Part shown: positions 21,787 to 22,620 of the stretch, one piece after another
Position numbering within the stretch: position 1 is the stretch's first letter
Layout of the letters: every line of letters starts with the position of its first letter
From: JBJFCE01 sp964437825
GTDB lineage: Bacteria; Bacillota; Clostridia; Lachnospirales; Lachnospiraceae
NCBI GenBank assembly: GCA_964437825.1
Contig: CAYTIH010000041.1
Location: forward strand, 1 to 22,620
Length of the DNA stretch: 22,620 bases
Direction: 5' to 3'
Made by a program: the position numbers and the translations under genes
The notes under the pieces: model-generated
Told to the model about the DNA's origin: nothing
Seen by the model: only the letters and a program-made list of their open reading frames with translations
Database searches by the model: none

Positions 21787-21816
21787 TACAGTTCAGAGTA
21801 CAGTACAAATTACAGT
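21787..21816 (+). repeat. Three TACAGT direct repeats at a 12-bp period
   Basis: TACAGT occurs at 21787-21792, 21799-21804 and 21811-21816, each exactly 12 bp apart. ACAGT is the core of half-sites bound by AgrA-type LytTR regulators, but those sites usually have a period of about 21 bp, so the assignment is uncertain. Confidence 0.6.
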
Positions 21817-21894
21817 ATAAAGCAAATGAAAAAGTCGGGAAATTGTATGAGCAGGGGAAAATGTGAAGCGGAGAAACGGGCAGCGGAGAGAAAA

Positions 21895-22083
21895 ATGAAA
21901 AAGTCGGATGATTACGTAAGGAAAGTAAAAATGAAAAAACTTGAAACGCATGCAATGAGTAAAAAGACTGACTCAGGAAAAAGACAAACGGAGAGCGCAA
22001 AGAAAAAATCAGGAAGACATGTATCATCCGGTACAGGCAGCAAGACTGAAAATGCTGTGATTCCCGGTCTTAATTGTGAGTAA
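21895..22083 (+). CDS. Doubtful Lys-rich small protein
   Basis: A 62-codon frame with GGAGAG six bases upstream of the ATG encodes a highly basic, low-complexity protein rich in Lys, Ser and Thr. It could start as early as 21826 in the same frame, but that ATG has no ribosome binding site. A 15-bp direct repeat (AAATGAAAAAGTCGG at 21824-21838 and 21893-21907) covers both possible starts. No family is recognised and the frame may be chance in A-rich sequence. Confidence 0.25.
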   Translation: MKKSDDYVRKVKMKKLETHAMSKKTDSGKRQTESAKKKSGRHVSSGTGSKTENAVIPGLNCE

Positions 22084-22185
22084 AGTGAAAAATGGGAAAA
22101 TAAGCAAAGAAAATATCCGGTGTATGTAGATAGCCCTTATTGACTAAATCATAGTAAAATTTTAGAGAGAATGAGGTACAGCAAT

Positions 22186-22437
22186 ATGGAGAAGCAGGTA
22201 TATATTACAGAGGAAGAACGGGAAAAGTGCCGCAAAGTGATTGATGCGTTTGCGGAACTGTACGAAATAGAAAATGAAGATATTTTAGTGGTTGACGCCG
22301 GAAGGTATGGTTTTGTCAAAATGCAGTTGGATGATATTGTCGGTGAGGAAGTATTCAACATTCTTCCAAAGGAAAAACAGTCGGAATTTATCGGGAAAAA
22401 AGCTGACTTTGCACAAAAGGCGGATATAAGTCTGTAA
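22186..22437 (+). CDS. Small acidic protein of unknown function
   Basis: The 83-residue protein begins MEKQVYITEEEREKCRKVID and contains ELYEIENEDILVVDAGRYGF, followed by VKMQLDD and a Lys-rich tail. It has no signal peptide or membrane segment; a helix followed by a short strand pair is likely. GAGG nine bases before the ATG at 22186 supports this start over the ATG at 22171. It stands alone and ends before a terminator. I do not recognise the family. The regular acidic/basic pattern and a good ribosome binding site argue for a real gene. Confidence 0.6.
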   Translation: MEKQVYITEEEREKCRKVIDAFAELYEIENEDILVVDAGRYGFVKMQLDDIVGEEVFNILPKEKQSEFIGKKADFAQKADISL

Positions 22438-22492
22438 AATGGATTTTGCAGAAAGAAAACGCTCTATTTAGATAATAAAAAGGTTTGGAATG

Positions 22493-22525
22493 GCCCTGCG
22501 TATAAAGATATGCAGGGCTTTTCTT
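22493..22525 (+). terminator. Rho-independent terminator at the right end
   Basis: GCCCTGCGTAT pairs with ATATGCAGGGC (one G-T pair) around an AAAG tetraloop, followed by TTTTCTT. It probably ends the transcript of the small gene at 22186. Nothing further is recognised from 22526 to the window end. Confidence 0.85.
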
Positions 22526-22620
22526 AACCAGCAAAAATAATTGTTTTTGAATTAGATAGAAAGAATAAGATGGATTCCACCGGAGCAGGCATTGTCCACG
22601 ATGCAGAGAGGAAGGTTCAA

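Larger units (their letters stand above)
21400..22185. other. 786-bp stretch with few or no genes
   Basis: After the symporter remnant I see a terminator (21476-21508), three TACAGT repeats (21787-21816), a doubtful Lys-rich frame (21895-22083) and little else. The minus-strand frame at 21508-21777 shows no family features or ribosome binding site. The stretch may be remnant sequence of lost genes. Confidence 0.5.

Noticed and set aside
21787..21816. A CRISPR-like or iteron array
   Set aside because: Only three six-base units with no longer repeat and no replication or cas gene nearby.

Overview
The window looks like a chromosomal segment of a gut Firmicute, most likely a member of the Lachnospiraceae (class Clostridia). 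That is inferred from a leaderless Gram-positive type bile salt hydrolase, Gram-positive purine-rich ribosome binding sites, an AgrA/HPK10-type two-component system, a DUF4368-type large serine recombinase tail, and mixed moderate/low G+C. No rRNA, tRNA or CRISPR array was recognised. Species cannot be given from sequence alone.

Left end (1-1977): the last codons of a large serine recombinase, a terminator, and an AT-rich convergent gene for a 486-495 aa protein with a PD-(D/E)XK-like nuclease motif. This looks like the end of an integrative element lying against the 3' end of rlmD (23S rRNA uracil methyltransferase, 1978-3378, minus strand). Next comes a bile salt hydrolase (3630-4610) with a strong terminator.

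Iron region (4700-8650): a decayed gene remnant, a divergent AraC-family regulator and feoA-feoB. Three copies of a 16-bp near-palindrome (GTTAGTTTATACTAAC type) sit at the start of the remnant, at the araC promoter and upstream of feoA, each containing the same TATACT hexamer. They define a small putative metal-dependent repressor regulon. FeoB carries an extra N-terminal CxxCxxC cluster.

Accessory region (8469-10686): a small mobile-element type gene broken by an in-frame stop, then an overlapping pair, an IbrA-like PAPS-reductase-family protein (PP-loop, DUF3440) and an IbrB-like ParB-fold protein. The biochemical role of this pair is unknown to me and it is the best candidate here for an undercharacterised system.

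Signalling/export cluster (10760-16907): a well-formed promoter, a LytTR response regulator and a short GHKL histidine kinase end at a terminator. An alpha/beta-hydrolase-fold protein whose nucleophile serine is replaced by alanine follows, then two overlapping half-size ABC exporters that probably form a heterodimer. No precursor peptide gene is visible.

Right part (16915-22620): a complete IS1182-type insertion sequence with 17-bp perfect terminal inverted repeats lies exactly at the foot of the ABC operon's terminator hairpin, whose T-tract is gone. Then come a cytoplasmic GH2 glycoside hydrolase with its own promoter, an AGCS (sodium:alanine) symporter pseudogene with apparent in-frame deletions, a long stretch with few or no genes carrying a terminator and TACAGT repeats, a small gene of unknown function and a final terminator. 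The decayed genes, direct repeats and missing terminator tail suggest that this part has been rearranged.
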